The notes: generated from the sequence alone by a model not told the origin. 64,000 nucleotides of DNA from Methylophaga sp. OBS1 (GCF_026319365.1 NZ_JAPDMS010000001.1:475563-539562), one strand, 5' to 3'; shown: positions 1 through 11,980, counted from the first letter of the stretch. Program-made: numbers and translations.

Positions 1-310
1 AAGTAAACACAGCACGGATAATCGATAACTCGTGATGCTGGATCGAGTTGAATACCCGAAGGCCGGTGTCAGCGCTGTTACGAGACAAGAGAATGATTTC
101 CACCTTGGGCGTCTTGGGATTATTATCATTTAATGCCAGCAATTTACGAGCAAGATTGAAGGCGCCACCCGGTGCCAAAGGCACATCCTCATTTTCAATC
201 TGATGCCGACAATAGGCTTCAGTACCCTGCTCTTCGAATATGCGATGGCTTTCGTCGAGATCAAACAAAGCTCGGGATGAAATTGCCACAACTAGCGGTT
301 TAGTTTCCAT
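1..310 (-). CDS. 5'-nucleotidase (NT5_1 family), C-terminus cut by window edge
   Basis: Reading the minus strand from the ATG at 308-310 gives about 103 codons with no stop before the window edge. The product starts METKPLVVAISSRALFDLDE and continues with HRIFEEQGTEAYC. This pattern is typical of the bacterial proteins related to cytosolic 5'-nucleotidase I, which dephosphorylate nucleoside monophosphates. The DLDE segment near residue 17 belongs to the HAD-like active-site region of that family. The gene lies 16 bp downstream of the NERD gene on the same strand, so the two are probably co-transcribed. Family assignment rests on recalled sequence pattern from the first third of the protein only. 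Confidence 0.7.
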   Translation of the reverse strand, partial: METKPLVVAISSRALFDLDESHRIFEEQGTEAYCRHQIENEDVPLAPGGAFNLARKLLALNDNNPKTPKVEIILLSRNSADTGLRVFNSIQHHELSIIRAVFT

Positions 311-326
311 CAGGATCACGTTTCTC

Positions 327-884
327 TCAATCTACCTGACCGTTTTTTCGGCCAATACGTAAAATTCTTTCCCATACATTGACACTGCCTCCTGACATCT
401 TGGGCGCTTCCAGAATCGCTTGCAAGTCCTGCTCCAGGCTTTGCACTGTCGAAACATTGTCTGGTTTACCTTTGGGAAAGTCACAGTGTCCAGTAAATAT
501 CACGCGATAGAAAATAGGAATTTTCGGTGCCAATGGTTGAAGTGCATACTTCGCATTCTGAATGTGGTGCAGCGGGTTGGCAAACTTGAAACTGCGCCCG
601 TCTATGATTTGAGTCCACTGATCAATTTGTTCAGCACCGAAAAGGTGCCCATTCATCGGATAGGTTTCTATAATCAGCAGACCTCTGTCGGTCAGAATCA
701 GTCGATCCAGCTCCATCAAACCACCAATTCCATCAGGGATCACGATAGACCGGACTTCATCCAGCTTATATCTGCGCAGGATTTTGTCGAGATGGCGCGC
801 TTTACGGGTTTGATTCAGACGGCGACGGACAAGAGAAGCGAACAAAGCTAATAACGCTAGCACTGCAATGCACAGCAGTAGCAT
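327..884 (-). CDS. NERD-domain (nuclease-related) membrane-anchored protein
   Basis: The 185-residue product has one N-terminal membrane segment (about residues 2-18), a basic stretch RRRLNQTRKARH, then a NERD-like core. That core includes LDRLILTDRGLLIIETYPMNG (residues about 58-78) and a G-x-x-x-F-K-F-x-N-P motif, with I-E-T in the position of the usual V-E-x-K of nuclease-fold proteins. NERD domains are predicted to act on nucleic acids, but the substrate is unknown. The Lys expected after the Glu is not obvious here, so catalytic activity is doubtful. The gene lies 16 bp upstream of a 5'-nucleotidase gene in the same direction. Confidence 0.7.
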   Translation of the reverse strand: MLLLCIAVLALLALFASLVRRRLNQTRKARHLDKILRRYKLDEVRSIVIPDGIGGLMELDRLILTDRGLLIIETYPMNGHLFGAEQIDQWTQIIDGRSFKFANPLHHIQNAKYALQPLAPKIPIFYRVIFTGHCDFPKGKPDNVSTVQSLEQDLQAILEAPKMSGGSVNVWERILRIGRKNGQVD

Positions 885-937
885 GGTTGAGTCTGACTTA
901 AAGATAACTGTGTCCCCTTCGATTTTACGAGGCGGAA

Positions 938-1876
938 TTATACGAGATTGCTTTCACTTTGTGCGTTATTTCCTGCTTGCAGACCGGGGGGCATGTGTGT
1001 CACTGGATCTTCGTGAATGATGACCTCTGCATCATCAAACAATTCCGCTACTTTTTTCTCCAGTTCATCCGCTATGGAATGCGCCTGTCTCAGTGAGAGA
1101 TTTTCATTGAGTTCCAGATGAAGCTGGACAAACACTGTATTGCCAGACTGACGGGTTCTCAGATCATGAAAACCAATCGCATCAGGATGCTGGGTAATCA
1201 GTGCGCCTATTTTCTGTCTGTCCTCATCCGGCAACTCATGATCCATTAGCAGGTTCACCGCCTCGCGAACGATCTGCCAGGCGCTGTACAAAATAAACAA
1301 AGCGATGCCGATGGCAAACAGGGGATCGACAAAATCCCAACCATAATAGGTCAGCAGCAATGCCACAATGACGCTGGCGTTGACCAGCAGGTCCGTTTTG
1401 TAATGCAGAGCATCCGCTTTTATCGCTGTTGAGTCCGTGCGTCTAATCACATAACGTTGAAAACTAATTAAAGCCAGTGTCGCCACAATAGACAAGAGCA
1501 TGACACCAAGTCCGAGTTGCAGCCCTTTTTCGAGCGGTTGCGGATTGATCAGCCGACTGATGCCCTGCAGCAGCAGAATACCGGCTGAGCCGGCAATGAA
1601 CATCGATTGTCCAAGCCCCGCCAGGGCTTCAGCCTTACCATGCCCGAAACGATGCTCGCGGTCAGCCGGTTGCAGCGCGTGATGGACAGCGATGAGATTC
1701 ACAATGGAAGCCAGTACATCCAGGCTGGAATCGACCAGTGTGGCGAGAATACTGACCGAATCACTGATAAACCAGGCGACCAGTTTGGCCAGGATCAGCG
1801 TCACCGCGGTCGCCACAGAAGCGTAGGTAGCAAGGCGCAACAAACGCGCTCTATCAATCTGTTGAGGCTTATTCAT
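938..1876 (-). CDS. fieF: Cation diffusion facilitator FieF/YiiP-type metal efflux protein
   Basis: The 312-residue product shows the CDF layout: about six membrane segments in residues 15-205, then a cytoplasmic metal-binding C-terminal domain (about 210-300). The metal-site signatures are DSSLDVLAS in TM2 and HYKTD in TM5, plus HRFGHGKAEALAG after TM2, as in FieF/YiiP. The protein exports Zn2+, Fe2+ or similar divalent cations by proton antiport across the inner membrane. The ATG at 1874-1876 has no clear Shine-Dalgarno sequence. A TATACT hexamer lies only about 6 nt upstream, so a very short leader is possible. The gene is divergent from pgm across an 83-bp gap with a near-palindrome. Confidence 0.9.
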   Translation of the reverse strand: MNKPQQIDRARLLRLATYASVATAVTLILAKLVAWFISDSVSILATLVDSSLDVLASIVNLIAVHHALQPADREHRFGHGKAEALAGLGQSMFIAGSAGILLLQGISRLINPQPLEKGLQLGLGVMLLSIVATLALISFQRYVIRRTDSTAIKADALHYKTDLLVNASVIVALLLTYYGWDFVDPLFAIGIALFILYSAWQIVREAVNLLMDHELPDEDRQKIGALITQHPDAIGFHDLRTRQSGNTVFVQLHLELNENLSLRQAHSIADELEKKVAELFDDAEVIIHEDPVTHMPPGLQAGNNAQSESNLV

Positions 1877-1900
1877 GGAGTCAGTATAGTTAATCGAAAA

Positions 1901-1917
1901 GTTAGGCTGAGTCTAAC
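1901..1917. promoter_or_regulatory. 17-bp near-palindrome between fieF and pgm
   Basis: The sequence GTTAGGCTGAGTCTAAC is symmetric apart from the central base and one mismatched pair (positions 6 and 12). It lies in the divergent intergenic region, 24 bp from the fieF start. A dyad in this place could be an operator, for example for a metal sensor, but I cannot assign a regulator. Confidence 0.3.
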
Positions 1918-1956
1918 AACAAACCCGCAATGATGCTCGAATTCAACCAGGAATGA

Positions 1957-3594
<1,638 letters not shown>

Positions 3595-3607
3595 AGGCTA
3601 TTAAAGC

Positions 3608-4198
3608 ATGCAACAACTTATCCTGGGTTCAAGCTCGCCGTTCCGGGCTGAGCTTCTGAACAAACTTGGTCTGACTTTTATTCAGGTTTCACCTGATATT
3701 GATGAAACGCCGCAATCGGATGAATCACCAGCAACACTGGTACAGAGGCTGGCAGAAAGCAAAGCCCGTGAGATTGCACGTACACATCCGGAAGCACTGA
3801 TCATCGGGTCTGATCAGGTCGCAGTGATTGATGATGATATTCTGGGAAAACCCGGCAACCATCAGAATGCGATGGCTCAGCTGAAAAGCGCTTCCGGGCG
3901 AAAAGTCACATTCCTGACCGGCCTTGCGTTACTGAATGCAAAGAATGGCCATATTCAGTCATCAGTAGAACCTTTCAGCGTTCACTTCAGAACTTTGACA
4001 GACAACCAGATTGACTTCTATCTGAAAAAAGAACAACCCTATCAGTGTGCCGGCAGTTTCAAGTCTGAAGGCTTTGGCATCAGCCTGTTTTCAAAACTGG
4101 ATGGGGAGGATCCCAACACACTGATAGGATTACCGTTGATACGTCTGATTCAGATGCTGCAGCACGAGGACATTGATGTACTGCAACTGAATCACTAG
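3608..4198 (+). CDS. Maf-family nucleotide pyrophosphatase, YceF type (7-methyl-GTP)
   Basis: The 196-residue product begins [14 protein letters not shown], the Maf phosphate-binding start. It carries IIGSDQVA around residue 66, whose Asp is the catalytic base, and later [13 protein letters not shown]. The last segment and the absence of the dTTP-type GxYRIQG element favour the YceF subgroup, which hydrolyses 7-methyl-GTP to its monophosphate, over YhdE. The gene starts 13 bp after pgm and may be co-transcribed with it. It ends 2 bp before the stop of a convergent gene. Confidence 0.85.
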   Translation: MQQLILGSSSPFRAELLNKLGLTFIQVSPDIDETPQSDESPATLVQRLAESKAREIARTHPEALIIGSDQVAVIDDDILGKPGNHQNAMAQLKSASGRKVTFLTGLALLNAKNGHIQSSVEPFSVHFRTLTDNQIDFYLKKEQPYQCAGSFKSEGFGISLFSKLDGEDPNTLIGLPLIRLIQMLQHEDIDVLQLNH

Positions 4199-4200
4199 CG

Positions 4201-4620
4201 TTATTCGGCCGATTCTGCCTCTGCGTCCTGTTTTATTTTCTCAGCATTACTGGCTGCTTGGGCTTGAGCTGCCAGGTTATTCATGGTTTTGGTCATTAAC
4301 TGACGGGCAGCTCGGGTCCGCATGGTTTTTGCCATACCCTCAACCAGCGCAGGTTCAACCTGATTGTCGGTCAAATGTGCTTTGAGGGCATCGAGGTGGG
4401 TTTCACAGTTCTGCATGATCTGATCGGCGGCAGCCTGACCGCTTTCGATTTCAGGCAATGATTGCAGTCGGGTCTGCATCATGCAGCTATTGTACTGAGT
4501 CAGGATGCTGTACATTTTGTCAGATGCCTGCTCAGATAGGTCACCGGGAGTGACGTAATCCTGAGCCAGGGCCATACTGGAAGCTGTCAGCAAGGCGGCG
4601 GAAAATAAGAATTTGTTCAT
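4201..4620 (-). CDS. Small exported hypothetical protein
   Basis: The 139-residue product has a clear signal peptide (positively charged start, hydrophobic core, likely cleavage after SSMALA-Q near residue 20). The mature part is helical and rich in Gln, Ala and Met, ends with an acidic/Lys tail, and has two cysteines (in NSCMMQTR and QNCETHL). I do not recognise a family. The periplasmic location is supported; function is unknown. Transcription converges on the Maf gene. Confidence 0.7.
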   Translation of the reverse strand: MNKFLFSAALLTASSMALAQDYVTPGDLSEQASDKMYSILTQYNSCMMQTRLQSLPEIESGQAAADQIMQNCETHLDALKAHLTDNQVEPALVEGMAKTMRTRAARQLMTKTMNNLAAQAQAASNAEKIKQDAEAESAE

Positions 4621-4817
4621 TGCTACTCCGATATTACTTATGGTTTAGTACGCTATTACCTCGCATCATTGACAGGCAATGCGGGAAATAATTCCCTGAT
4701 GATACATGAACAATTCTGATTCAGCAGCCGGGTCAGTTACAGCGCTTGAGACAGTCCTCAACGTAGAAACAATAATTTATTAAAATCAGCGTGATATAGA
4801 ACAATTCCAACGAAAAC

Positions 4818-5813
4818 ATGAAGATTGATTTAGACTCTGATCCGCGTCTTCGGCAGGTCAATGAATGGCTGACGGCGATACTACCCGACCGCGACTTCGA
4901 GCTGAAAGTGGCTTCCAGCGACGCCAGTTTCCGCCGCTACTTCCGCGTCTATCAGCATGGCCAGAGTCGGATCGTGATGGATGCCCCCCCTGAACATGAA
5001 GATATCGAGGCTTTTGTGCGCGTCGCCGAATTCCTGGCTGGCTCAGGCACACATGTACCTCATATCTATGCGAGAAATGTTGAACTGGGATTTCTGCTGC
5101 TCAGTGATCTGGGCACGACCTCTTATTTGTCAGCACTCAATCAGGATTCCGCCGATCGACTCTACCAGGCAGCGATTGATGAAATCATCAAAATGCAATT
5201 GGCGCCGGTTTCTGAGATCGAGCTGCCCGCTTATGACGATGAAAAATTACTGAGCGAAATGCGCCTGTTTCCTGACTGGTTTCTGGAGCGACATTTATCC
5301 CTCGCTGTTCCATCGGATCTGGATTCGATATTTGAGCTTCTGCTAGACAACGCCAATAGCCAACCACAATTTTTTGTCCATCGCGACTACCATAGTCGAA
5401 ATCTGATGCTGGGACCGGATAATGAAGTCGGTGTTATCGACTTTCAGGACGCGGTGATTGGACCTGCTACTTACGATCTGGTGTCCTTGCTACGCGATTG
5501 TTACGTCGAGTGGCCACAAACCAAGATCGAGCAATGGCTCGATTATTATTATCAGCAGGCGCAGAATCAACAATTGATGACCGGAATTGACAGGTCAGCT
5601 TTTGTCCGCTGGTTTGATCTGATGGGACTACAACGTCATCTCAAGGTCCTGGGCATTTTCTGCCGCCTTAATTACCGTGATGGTAAATCCGGTTATATGA
5701 AGGATTTGCCACTGACACTGAAATACGTGTTGCAGGTAACCGCGCGTTATCCGGCACTCGCTTCACTGCATCAGTTTTTAACCCAATCCCCAAAAATCAT
5801 GGCCATCTTATGA
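4818..5813 (+). CDS. amgK: N-acetylmuramate/N-acetylglucosamine kinase AmgK
   Basis: The 331-residue product is an aminoglycoside-phosphotransferase-fold kinase. The Brenner-type catalytic loop HRDYHSRNLMLG (about residues 192-203) and the metal-binding IDFQDAVIGPATYDL (about 212-226) are intact. AmgK phosphorylates the anomeric position of MurNAc and GlcNAc in the cell-wall recycling route that bypasses de novo UDP-MurNAc synthesis. The assignment is supported by the 4-bp ATGA overlap with murU, the next enzyme of that route. No strong Shine-Dalgarno precedes the chosen ATG. Confidence 0.9.
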   Translation: MKIDLDSDPRLRQVNEWLTAILPDRDFELKVASSDASFRRYFRVYQHGQSRIVMDAPPEHEDIEAFVRVAEFLAGSGTHVPHIYARNVELGFLLLSDLGTTSYLSALNQDSADRLYQAAIDEIIKMQLAPVSEIELPAYDDEKLLSEMRLFPDWFLERHLSLAVPSDLDSIFELLLDNANSQPQFFVHRDYHSRNLMLGPDNEVGVIDFQDAVIGPATYDLVSLLRDCYVEWPQTKIEQWLDYYYQQAQNQQLMTGIDRSAFVRWFDLMGLQRHLKVLGIFCRLNYRDGKSGYMKDLPLTLKYVLQVTARYPALASLHQFLTQSPKIMAIL

Positions 5814-6487
5814 AAGCAATGATCCTCGCGGCCGGTCGCGGTGAAAGGCTGCGTCCGCTGACTGATACCACCCCGAAACCGCTGATTAAAGCAGGTCCCA
5901 GGCGGCTGATTGAGTATCTGATTGAAGGACTGGTCAAAGCCGGGTTCGATGATCTGATTATTAACTACGCCCATCTTGGCGAACAATTTCCGACAACACT
6001 GGGTGACGGTCAGGATTATGGTGCCAGAATCCGTTACTCACCGGAACTCGAAGGCGGACTGGAGACAGCGGGCGGAATTATTAATGCCCTGCCCTTGCTG
6101 GGTGACGAACCATTTCTGGTGGTGAATGGCGATATCTGGACTGATTTTGATTTTGGGCAACTGGCAGGTTTTCAGCTGGATGCTGACAAACTCTGTCATC
6201 TGGTACTGGTTGATAATCCACCGCATAATCCGGAGGGTGATTTTGCTCTGGATAAGACAGGTAACGTACAGGTCAACAATGCTGATAAGGCCACATTCAG
6301 TGGCATAGGCATTTATCGTCCAGAGATGTTTGCCGGTCTGAAGAACGAAAAACGTCCACTCAAACCCTTATTTGATCAAGCCATTACCCGACAGCAAGTT
6401 TCAGGTCAGCACTATCATGGCCAGTGGTCAGATATCGGCACGGTTGAGCGCCTGCAACAGCTTGAGGCTGACTTACTCGCCGATTAG
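5810..6487 (+). CDS. murU: N-acetylmuramate alpha-1-phosphate uridylyltransferase MurU
   Basis: The 225-residue nucleotidyltransferase starts [18 protein letters not shown], the glycine/Arg signature of sugar-phosphate nucleotidyltransferases. It also has [16 protein letters not shown] and the metal-binding VNGDIW. It makes UDP-MurNAc from MurNAc-1-phosphate, completing the AmgK-MurU shortcut of peptidoglycan recycling. Its start overlaps amgK by 4 bp (ATGA), implying translational coupling. Its last 15 bp overlap the 3' end of the convergent argF gene. Confidence 0.9.
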   Translation: MKAMILAAGRGERLRPLTDTTPKPLIKAGPRRLIEYLIEGLVKAGFDDLIINYAHLGEQFPTTLGDGQDYGARIRYSPELEGGLETAGGIINALPLLGDEPFLVVNGDIWTDFDFGQLAGFQLDADKLCHLVLVDNPPHNPEGDFALDKTGNVQVNNADKATFSGIGIYRPEMFAGLKNEKRPLKPLFDQAITRQQVSGQHYHGQWSDIGTVERLQQLEADLLAD

Positions 6488-7372
6488 GAATTCCAGCAGG
6501 GCCTTCTGTGCATGCAGTCGGTTTTCGGCCTCGTCCCAAACCACACTCTGCGGTCCATCGATCACTTCAGCGCTGACTTCTTCACCGCGATGAGCCGGCA
6601 GACAATGCATAAATAAGGCGTCTGTATTCGCCAGCGCCATGATAGTCTCGTTAACCTGAAAGCCGGCAAAAGCCTGTTCACGTTTGCGCTGCTCTTCTTC
6701 CTGTCCCATGCTCGCCCAGACATCGGTGACAACCAGATCAACACCCTCTGCTGCCGCTTTGGGATCATTGAACAACTGCACATCGGCTTTGCTGGCTTCA
6801 ACAATGGCCGAATCCGGTTCGTAACCTTCAGGTGTCGCAATATTCAGCGTAAAGCCGAACTGTTCAGCTGCATTGATGTAGGAGTGGCACATATTATTGC
6901 CATCACCGATCCAGACAACTTTCTTACCCTTGATATCACCCCGGTGCTCCTGGTAAGTCTGCATATCTGCCAGTAACTGACAAGGGTGATACTCATCAGT
7001 CAGGGCATTAATCACCGGCACTGAGGAGTATTTGGCAAAAGTTTCAATTTTACTATGGGCAAAAGTGCGAATCATCACCGCATCCACCATACTGGAAATG
7101 ACTCTGGCTGAGTCTTCCAGCGGCTCTCCGCGCCCCAGTTGCGTGTCGTCCGGTGACAGAAAAATCGAGCCACCACCAAACTGAATCATCGCCGACTCGA
7201 AAGAAACCCGGGTACGAGTTGAGGATTTCTCAAAAATCATCGCCAGCACTTTGCCTTTCAGTGGCTGGTAAATGTCCCCGTGTTTGTGCAGTTTCTTTAG
7301 TTCTCCAGCACGTTGAATCAGCAGTTTCAGTTCCGCCGGAGTCAGGTCTTTCAGAGTCAGGAAATGTTTCAT
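6473..7372 (-). CDS. argF: Ornithine carbamoyltransferase
   Basis: The 299-residue product carries the carbamoyl-phosphate site [13 protein letters not shown] (about residues 50-62), HPCQLLAD (about 130) and the ornithine-site [13 protein letters not shown] (about 253-265). It makes citrulline from ornithine and carbamoyl phosphate in arginine synthesis. The start codon lies 2 bp after the stop of argD, and transcription runs argD to argF, so the two biosynthetic genes form an operon. The 3' end overlaps convergent murU by 15 bp. Confidence 0.95.
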   Translation of the reverse strand: MKHFLTLKDLTPAELKLLIQRAGELKKLHKHGDIYQPLKGKVLAMIFEKSSTRTRVSFESAMIQFGGGSIFLSPDDTQLGRGEPLEDSARVISSMVDAVMIRTFAHSKIETFAKYSSVPVINALTDEYHPCQLLADMQTYQEHRGDIKGKKVVWIGDGNNMCHSYINAAEQFGFTLNIATPEGYEPDSAIVEASKADVQLFNDPKAAAEGVDLVVTDVWASMGQEEEQRKREQAFAGFQVNETIMALANTDALFMHCLPAHRGEEVSAEVIDGPQSVVWDEAENRLHAQKALLEFLIGE

Positions 7373-7374
7373 TT

Positions 7375-8574
7375 TCAGGCTACGCTCTCAACAGCGTGGG
7401 ATGACAAAAAGTCGAGTACCAGTCTGCAGACTTTATCCACGATAAGCTCGGCTTCTTCTGCATTGATGATCATCGGTGGTAACAGACGTATGACGGACTC
7501 AGCCGTGACGTTGATTAACAGGCCTTCAGCGAGCGCCTGTTTGACCAGAGGCGCACAGGGCATACTCAGTTCAATACCGAACATAAAACCCAGTCCACGA
7601 ACATCCTTGACCCCCTCCTGGCCGGCCAGTCTGTCCTTAAACGCGTTCAGCATCTGCTGACTGAGCGTGGCAACATGATTGAGCAGTTGTTCCTGCTCAA
7701 TCGTGTCCAGCACGGCGAGGGCGGCACTGCAAACCAGCGGGTTGCCACCAAAGGTGGAGCCATGGTTACCAGCTTGTAAGACACCGACGGCAGGACCAGC
7801 GACCAGACAGGCACCAATCGGCACACCGTTGCCCAGTCCCTTAGCCAGCGTCATCACGTCGGGTAGCAGTTCATCATTGTGCTGAAAAGCAAACCACTGA
7901 CCGGTACGGCCAACCCCGGTCTGCACTTCATCCAGCATCATCAGCAATTTACGCTGTGTGCAAATAGCACGGACACCAGCCAGAAAATCGGGTTCCGGCA
8001 CTTTGACACCGCCCTCACCCTGAACGGGTTCAACCAGTACTGCCACCGCTTCCGGCCAATGACCAATTGCCATACGCAGCGCATCCAGGTCGTTGTAGGG
8101 TACGCGGACAAAACCAGGCAATAACGGGTCAAATCCAACTTGGACCTTGGCATTGCCGGTTGCTGTCAGGGTGGCCATGGTACGGCCATGGAAGCTGCCA
8201 TCCATCACGATAATGACCGGCTTTTCAATGCCCTTGCTATGGCCGTACTTACGGGCAATTTTGATTGCCGCTTCATTAGCTTCAGCACCGGAATTGGAAA
8301 AGAATACCTGCTCCATGCCGGACAGTTCGGTGAGTTTATCAGCCAACTGCGTCTGTAAGGGGATGTGGTACATATTGGAGGTGTGCACCAGGGTTTCAAC
8401 CTGATGTTGAACAGCCCGGGTCACAGCAGGATGACAATGGCCAAGATTGCAGACAGCAATACCACTCAGTGCATCGAGATACTGCTTGTCATTGATGTCT
8501 GTTAACCAGGCGCCTTTTCCACTGGCGAAAGCCACATCGAGTCGCCCATAAGTCGGCATAACCGAATTTGTCAT
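7375..8574 (-). CDS. argD: Acetylornithine aminotransferase
   Basis: The 399-residue class-III PLP aminotransferase has [18 protein letters not shown] for cofactor binding, [11 protein letters not shown] and the Schiff-base lysine in [14 protein letters not shown]. It converts N-acetylglutamate semialdehyde to N-acetylornithine. The frame stays open for 31 more codons upstream, but the ATG at 8574 is preferred: it has AAGGAG about 9 nt upstream and the protein then starts at the conserved [11 protein letters not shown] region. The upstream extension would also cross a terminator hairpin. Operon with argF. Confidence 0.93.
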   Translation of the reverse strand: MTNSVMPTYGRLDVAFASGKGAWLTDINDKQYLDALSGIAVCNLGHCHPAVTRAVQHQVETLVHTSNMYHIPLQTQLADKLTELSGMEQVFFSNSGAEANEAAIKIARKYGHSKGIEKPVIIVMDGSFHGRTMATLTATGNAKVQVGFDPLLPGFVRVPYNDLDALRMAIGHWPEAVAVLVEPVQGEGGVKVPEPDFLAGVRAICTQRKLLMMLDEVQTGVGRTGQWFAFQHNDELLPDVMTLAKGLGNGVPIGACLVAGPAVGVLQAGNHGSTFGGNPLVCSAALAVLDTIEQEQLLNHVATLSQQMLNAFKDRLAGQEGVKDVRGLGFMFGIELSMPCAPLVKQALAEGLLINVTAESVIRLLPPMIINAEEAELIVDKVCRLVLDFLSSHAVESVA

Positions 8575-8635
8575 GGCTGAAAACTCCTTGCCCTGACGGC
8601 ATGAAAACCGGGTCTTTTTCAGACCTTTGAAACGA

Positions 8636-8663
8636 AAAATGGCAGTTTCTGACGAAACTGCCA
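8636..8663 (-). terminator. Rho-independent terminator after sodB
   Basis: A perfect 10-bp stem TGGCAGTTTC / GAAACTGCCA with a 4-nt loop (8640-8663) is followed, on the minus strand, by TTTTTC. It lies between sodB and argD and probably ends the sodB transcript. The run of A on the other side could give weak termination in the plus direction too. Confidence 0.75.
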
Positions 8664-8730
8664 TCAATCAAAAAAGCGGTATTTTATAAGTTAACGGGAG
8701 AGAAGTAAACTGACGCCCCTCCCGCTATTC

Positions 8731-9312
8731 TCAGGCCGCGTAGTTGGCTTCAACAAAGTCCCAGTTAACCAGGCCCCAGAAGGCTTCCAGGTACTTAGGG
8801 CGCGCGTTGCGATAGTCGATGTAATAAGCATGTTCCCAGACGTCAACTGTCAGCAGTGGTGTCTGTCCTTCAGTCAGTGGGCAACCGGCATTGCTGGTAT
8901 TAACGATGGCGATGCTACCGTCTTTGTTTTTCACCAGCCAGGTCCAGCCTGAACCGAAGTTGGTGGCTGCAGATTTGCTGAAGTCTTCTTTAAATTTGTC
9001 GAAAGAACCAAAGGTTTTATCAATGTCAGCGGCCAGATCACCCGATGGTGCGCCTTTGGCATCAGGTGTCATGCAGTTCCAGTAGAAGGTGTGGTTCCAG
9101 ACCTGAGCTGCATTGTTAAAGATACCGCCACTGGCTGAAGTAATGATGTCTTCCAGAGACTTGCCTTCAAATTCAGTACCAGGTACCAGGTTGTTCAGGT
9201 TATTCACATAGGTTTGGTGATGCTTACCATAGTGATATTCGAGCGTTTCAGCTGAAATCGTTGGTTCCAGAGCGTTTTGTGCATAAGGAAGTGGTGGCAA
9301 TTCAAAAGCCAT
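8731..9312 (-). CDS. sodB: Superoxide dismutase [Fe]
   Basis: The 193-residue product dismutates superoxide in the cytoplasm. Metal ligands are visible: His in [13 protein letters not shown] (about residue 27), His in VWNHTFYW (about 74), and Asp and His in [11 protein letters not shown] (about 157-161). The pattern AALLD-free [10 protein letters not shown] and the short length are those of iron-type enzymes; Mn use cannot be excluded by eye. A good TAGGAGAT Shine-Dalgarno precedes the ATG. Monocistronic: its own terminator follows. Confidence 0.93.
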   Translation of the reverse strand: MAFELPPLPYAQNALEPTISAETLEYHYGKHHQTYVNNLNNLVPGTEFEGKSLEDIITSASGGIFNNAAQVWNHTFYWNCMTPDAKGAPSGDLAADIDKTFGSFDKFKEDFSKSAATNFGSGWTWLVKNKDGSIAIVNTSNAGCPLTEGQTPLLTVDVWEHAYYIDYRNARPKYLEAFWGLVNWDFVEANYAA

Positions 9313-9467
9313 ATTTTTATCTCCTAAATGTGAAAAAAATAACCGAGTAATTAAGTCAATTAGTCTAAAAGAGCCCCTGCGCTATAGCAAGTGCTCATAA
9401 GTAGTACTGCCGTCTATTCATTGACGGTTTTTGATGACTGGCCTTAATAATGACAGCAGTGCTGCCG

Positions 9468-9938
9468 CTAAATTCCGCCGAAAATCGACTGCGACGAGAG
9501 ATCCAGCCCCATCAAAATGGCATCCTCCCTGCCCTGCTCAGCCGGGTAATAGCCCCTGCGTATCGACATTTCGTTGAATCCCAGCTGGTGATAAAGCTGC
9601 TGTGCGCGGAAATTGGATTGTCTGACCTCCAGTACCACCAGATTGGCGGAGCGTGTCAGGGCATGGTCAATCACATGCTCAAGAATACGACGACCATAAC
9701 CTTGCCTTTGCATCTCGGGTCTGACGCAGATATTGAGCAGATGCGCTTCATCAATCACCAGTTGCACAATGGCATAACCGATAACGACATCAAAAGCGTC
9801 ACAGTAAACCCAGCAAAAATGGCCCGCATCAAGACTGTCCGCGAAATTCTTTCTGCTCCAGGGAAAGCGATTCGCCGCTTTCTCAATAGCATGCACCTCA
9901 AACAGATCGTCTTCAAGCATGACACGCGGAAGCATCAT
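9468..9938 (-). CDS. rimI: Ribosomal protein S18 alanine N-acetyltransferase RimI
   Basis: The 156-residue GNAT protein has the acetyl-CoA loop VRPEMQRQGYGRRIL (Q/RxxGxG/A type, about residues 77-91), then VLEVRQSNFRAQQLYHQLGF, which matches the RimI signature around the catalytic Glu and Tyr. RimI acetylates the N-terminal alanine of S18. It follows the HolD-like gene by 12 bp on the same strand, an order also known from Escherichia coli (holD-rimI). Confidence 0.88.
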   Translation of the reverse strand: MMLPRVMLEDDLFEVHAIEKAANRFPWSRKNFADSLDAGHFCWVYCDAFDVVIGYAIVQLVIDEAHLLNICVRPEMQRQGYGRRILEHVIDHALTRSANLVVLEVRQSNFRAQQLYHQLGFNEMSIRRGYYPAEQGREDAILMGLDLSSQSIFGGI

Positions 9939-9950
9939 TTCAGGACCTTT

Positions 9951-10448
9951 TCAGAACACAGGGCTCAGATGTTTCAGTGCCTGCCAGGCTGCCGCTTTAA
10001 GGGATGGCTGCTGCAGCATCTCCTCCAGGCTGAAACAGGCTAAAAACTGCGCCTGATACTGGCTGACAGTCTCAGGATTGTCAGGGGACAAATCAGGCAT
10101 CAGTTCAGCAGTTATGTCACTCCCCAACAGCAGCACCGACTTATTGGCCATGCTGGCGGTATTAATCTGTTCGAACTCCCTGCTGGTTAAACTCAGTACC
10201 TGATCTTGAGTGAGTCTTGCAGCCTTTAGCATCGCATTAAATAAACGCTTCGCGGCCTCTGACATGGCCTGTGCTTGTGTTACCACAATCAGCTTGACTG
10301 GGGCAGCAACATTGATATCTGACTGCTCAATCTCGACAGGCGTTTCTGCTGCTCCCTGCTGCGGGTTCTCAGGCTCCGAGCGCCGAAGCGCCCAAAGCTG
10401 AATACCCATATCAGCCAGAATCCGTTGTTGTGAGTTCGAGAGCTGCAT
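9951..10448 (-). CDS. Putative DNA polymerase III psi subunit (HolD-like)
   Basis: The 165-residue protein starts with an element rich in Gln and Leu, LADMGIQLWALRR, resembling the N-terminal peptide of HolD that binds the chi subunit. A central alpha/beta part with KLIVVTQ and VLLLGSDI follows, and it ends AWQALKHLSPVF. The HolD fold resembles uracil-DNA glycosylases, which fits. Position immediately before rimI supports the assignment, since divergent psi proteins are mostly found by synteny. Its ATG shares one base with the leuA stop (TGATG), so it is translated behind leuA. Sequence similarity alone is weak. Confidence 0.6.
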   Translation of the reverse strand: MQLSNSQQRILADMGIQLWALRRSEPENPQQGAAETPVEIEQSDINVAAPVKLIVVTQAQAMSEAAKRLFNAMLKAARLTQDQVLSLTSREFEQINTASMANKSVLLLGSDITAELMPDLSPDNPETVSQYQAQFLACFSLEEMLQQPSLKAAAWQALKHLSPVF

Positions 10449-11980
10449 CAGACCTGTGGATGGGCTCTTTCTACATGCGCCAGAATTTTATTCAGGGCGT
10501 TAAGGTAGGCCTTGGCCGAGGCAATCACGATATCGGTATCAGCCCCTTGACCACTGACAATGCGACCGCCTTTTTCCAGACGTACATTAACTTCACCCTG
10601 GGCATCAGTGCCGGTGGTGATATTGCTGACTGAATACAACTGCAGTTCTGTATGACTCTGCACAATCGCTTCGATGGCTTTGTAAGCCGCGTCTACCTGG
10701 CCACTGCCACTCATCTGGGTATGGACTTCATCACCATCCACCGACAGCGTGACATTGGCTACCGGCGTTTCCCCGGTTTCACTGCAGACCTTTAATGACA
10801 CCAGGGTTATACGCTCATCTGTAGCCGCTACCACATCACTGACCAACGCCTGAAGATCCTCATCAAAGATCTCATGCTTTTTATCAGCGAGTTCCTTGAA
10901 CCGGGTAAAGGCCGCATTAAGCTCTGCCTCCGACTCCAGTTCGATGCCCAGTTCCTGCAGACGGCTGCGGAAAGCATTTCGACCGGAATGTTTGCCCAGA
11001 ACCATGCGGTTGGTGTTCCAACCGACATCTTCGGCACGCATGATTTCGTAGGTTTCACGGTTTTTGAGCACGCCATCCTGATGAATACCGGACTCGTGGG
11101 CAAAGGCATTGGCGCCGACAATGGCTTTATTGGGCTGGACCACAAAACCGGTTACCCCGGAAACCAGGCGTGAAGCGGCCAGAATGTGCTGGGTATCGAT
11201 ATGGGTATCACAGGGAAACATATCCTGACGGGTGCGGACTGCCATCACCACTTCTTCCAGTGCCGCATTACCGGCACGCTCACCCAGGCCGTTAATGGTG
11301 CATTCAACCTGACGGGCACCGCTCATCACTGCTGACAGCGAGTTGGCAACAGCCAGGCCCAGGTCATTATGACAATGCACTGAGAACACAGCTTTATCGG
11401 CATTGGGAATGCGTTCACGCAGCGTGGCAATCAAGGAACCAAACTGATGCGGCAAGTTATAGCCCACCGTATCCGGAATATTGAGTGTGGTCGCACCCGC
11501 ATCAATAACCGCTTCCAGAATCCGGCACAGGAAATCGATATCACTACGGCCAGCATCTTCCGGTGAAAACTCGACATCGTCAGTGTACTGACGGGCGTGT
11601 TTCACTGCTTTGACTGCATTTTCCACCACTTGATCGGGCTCCATTCGCAGCTTCATTTTCATGTGAATCGGCGAGGTGGCGATAAAAGTATGTATGCGAG
11701 AGGCGTTGGCCGGTTTGAGTGCTTCACCGGCACGGTCAATATCGGCTTCCAGCGCCCGGGACAAACTACAGATACGGCTGTCTTTAACGGCTTTCGCCAC
11801 CGCCTGTACCGCTTCAAAGTCACCCTGACTGGCAATGGCAAAACCAGCCTCAATCACATCCACGCGCATGCGTTCCAGCGCTTTAGCGATCCGGACTTTT
11901 TCATCCTTGGTCATCGACGCGCCGGGGCTCTGCTCACCGTCACGCAATGTGGTATCAAAAATAATTAACTGGTCTGTCAT
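10448..11980 (-). CDS. leuA: 2-Isopropylmalate synthase
   Basis: The 510-residue product catalyses the first committed step of leucine synthesis, condensing acetyl-CoA with 2-ketoisovalerate. Visible motifs are [15 protein letters not shown] at the N-terminus, the metal-binding [13 protein letters not shown] (about residues 205-217), and a C-terminal leucine-feedback domain (about 390-500). The ATG at 11980 is preceded by AGGAAA. The holD-like and rimI genes follow without gaps, so leuA-holD-rimI may be one transcript. Confidence 0.95.
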   Translation of the reverse strand: MTDQLIIFDTTLRDGEQSPGASMTKDEKVRIAKALERMRVDVIEAGFAIASQGDFEAVQAVAKAVKDSRICSLSRALEADIDRAGEALKPANASRIHTFIATSPIHMKMKLRMEPDQVVENAVKAVKHARQYTDDVEFSPEDAGRSDIDFLCRILEAVIDAGATTLNIPDTVGYNLPHQFGSLIATLRERIPNADKAVFSVHCHNDLGLAVANSLSAVMSGARQVECTINGLGERAGNAALEEVVMAVRTRQDMFPCDTHIDTQHILAASRLVSGVTGFVVQPNKAIVGANAFAHESGIHQDGVLKNRETYEIMRAEDVGWNTNRMVLGKHSGRNAFRSRLQELGIELESEAELNAAFTRFKELADKKHEIFDEDLQALVSDVVAATDERITLVSLKVCSETGETPVANVTLSVDGDEVHTQMSGSGQVDAAYKAIEAIVQSHTELQLYSVSNITTGTDAQGEVNVRLEKGGRIVSGQGADTDIVIASAKAYLNALNKILAHVERAHPQV

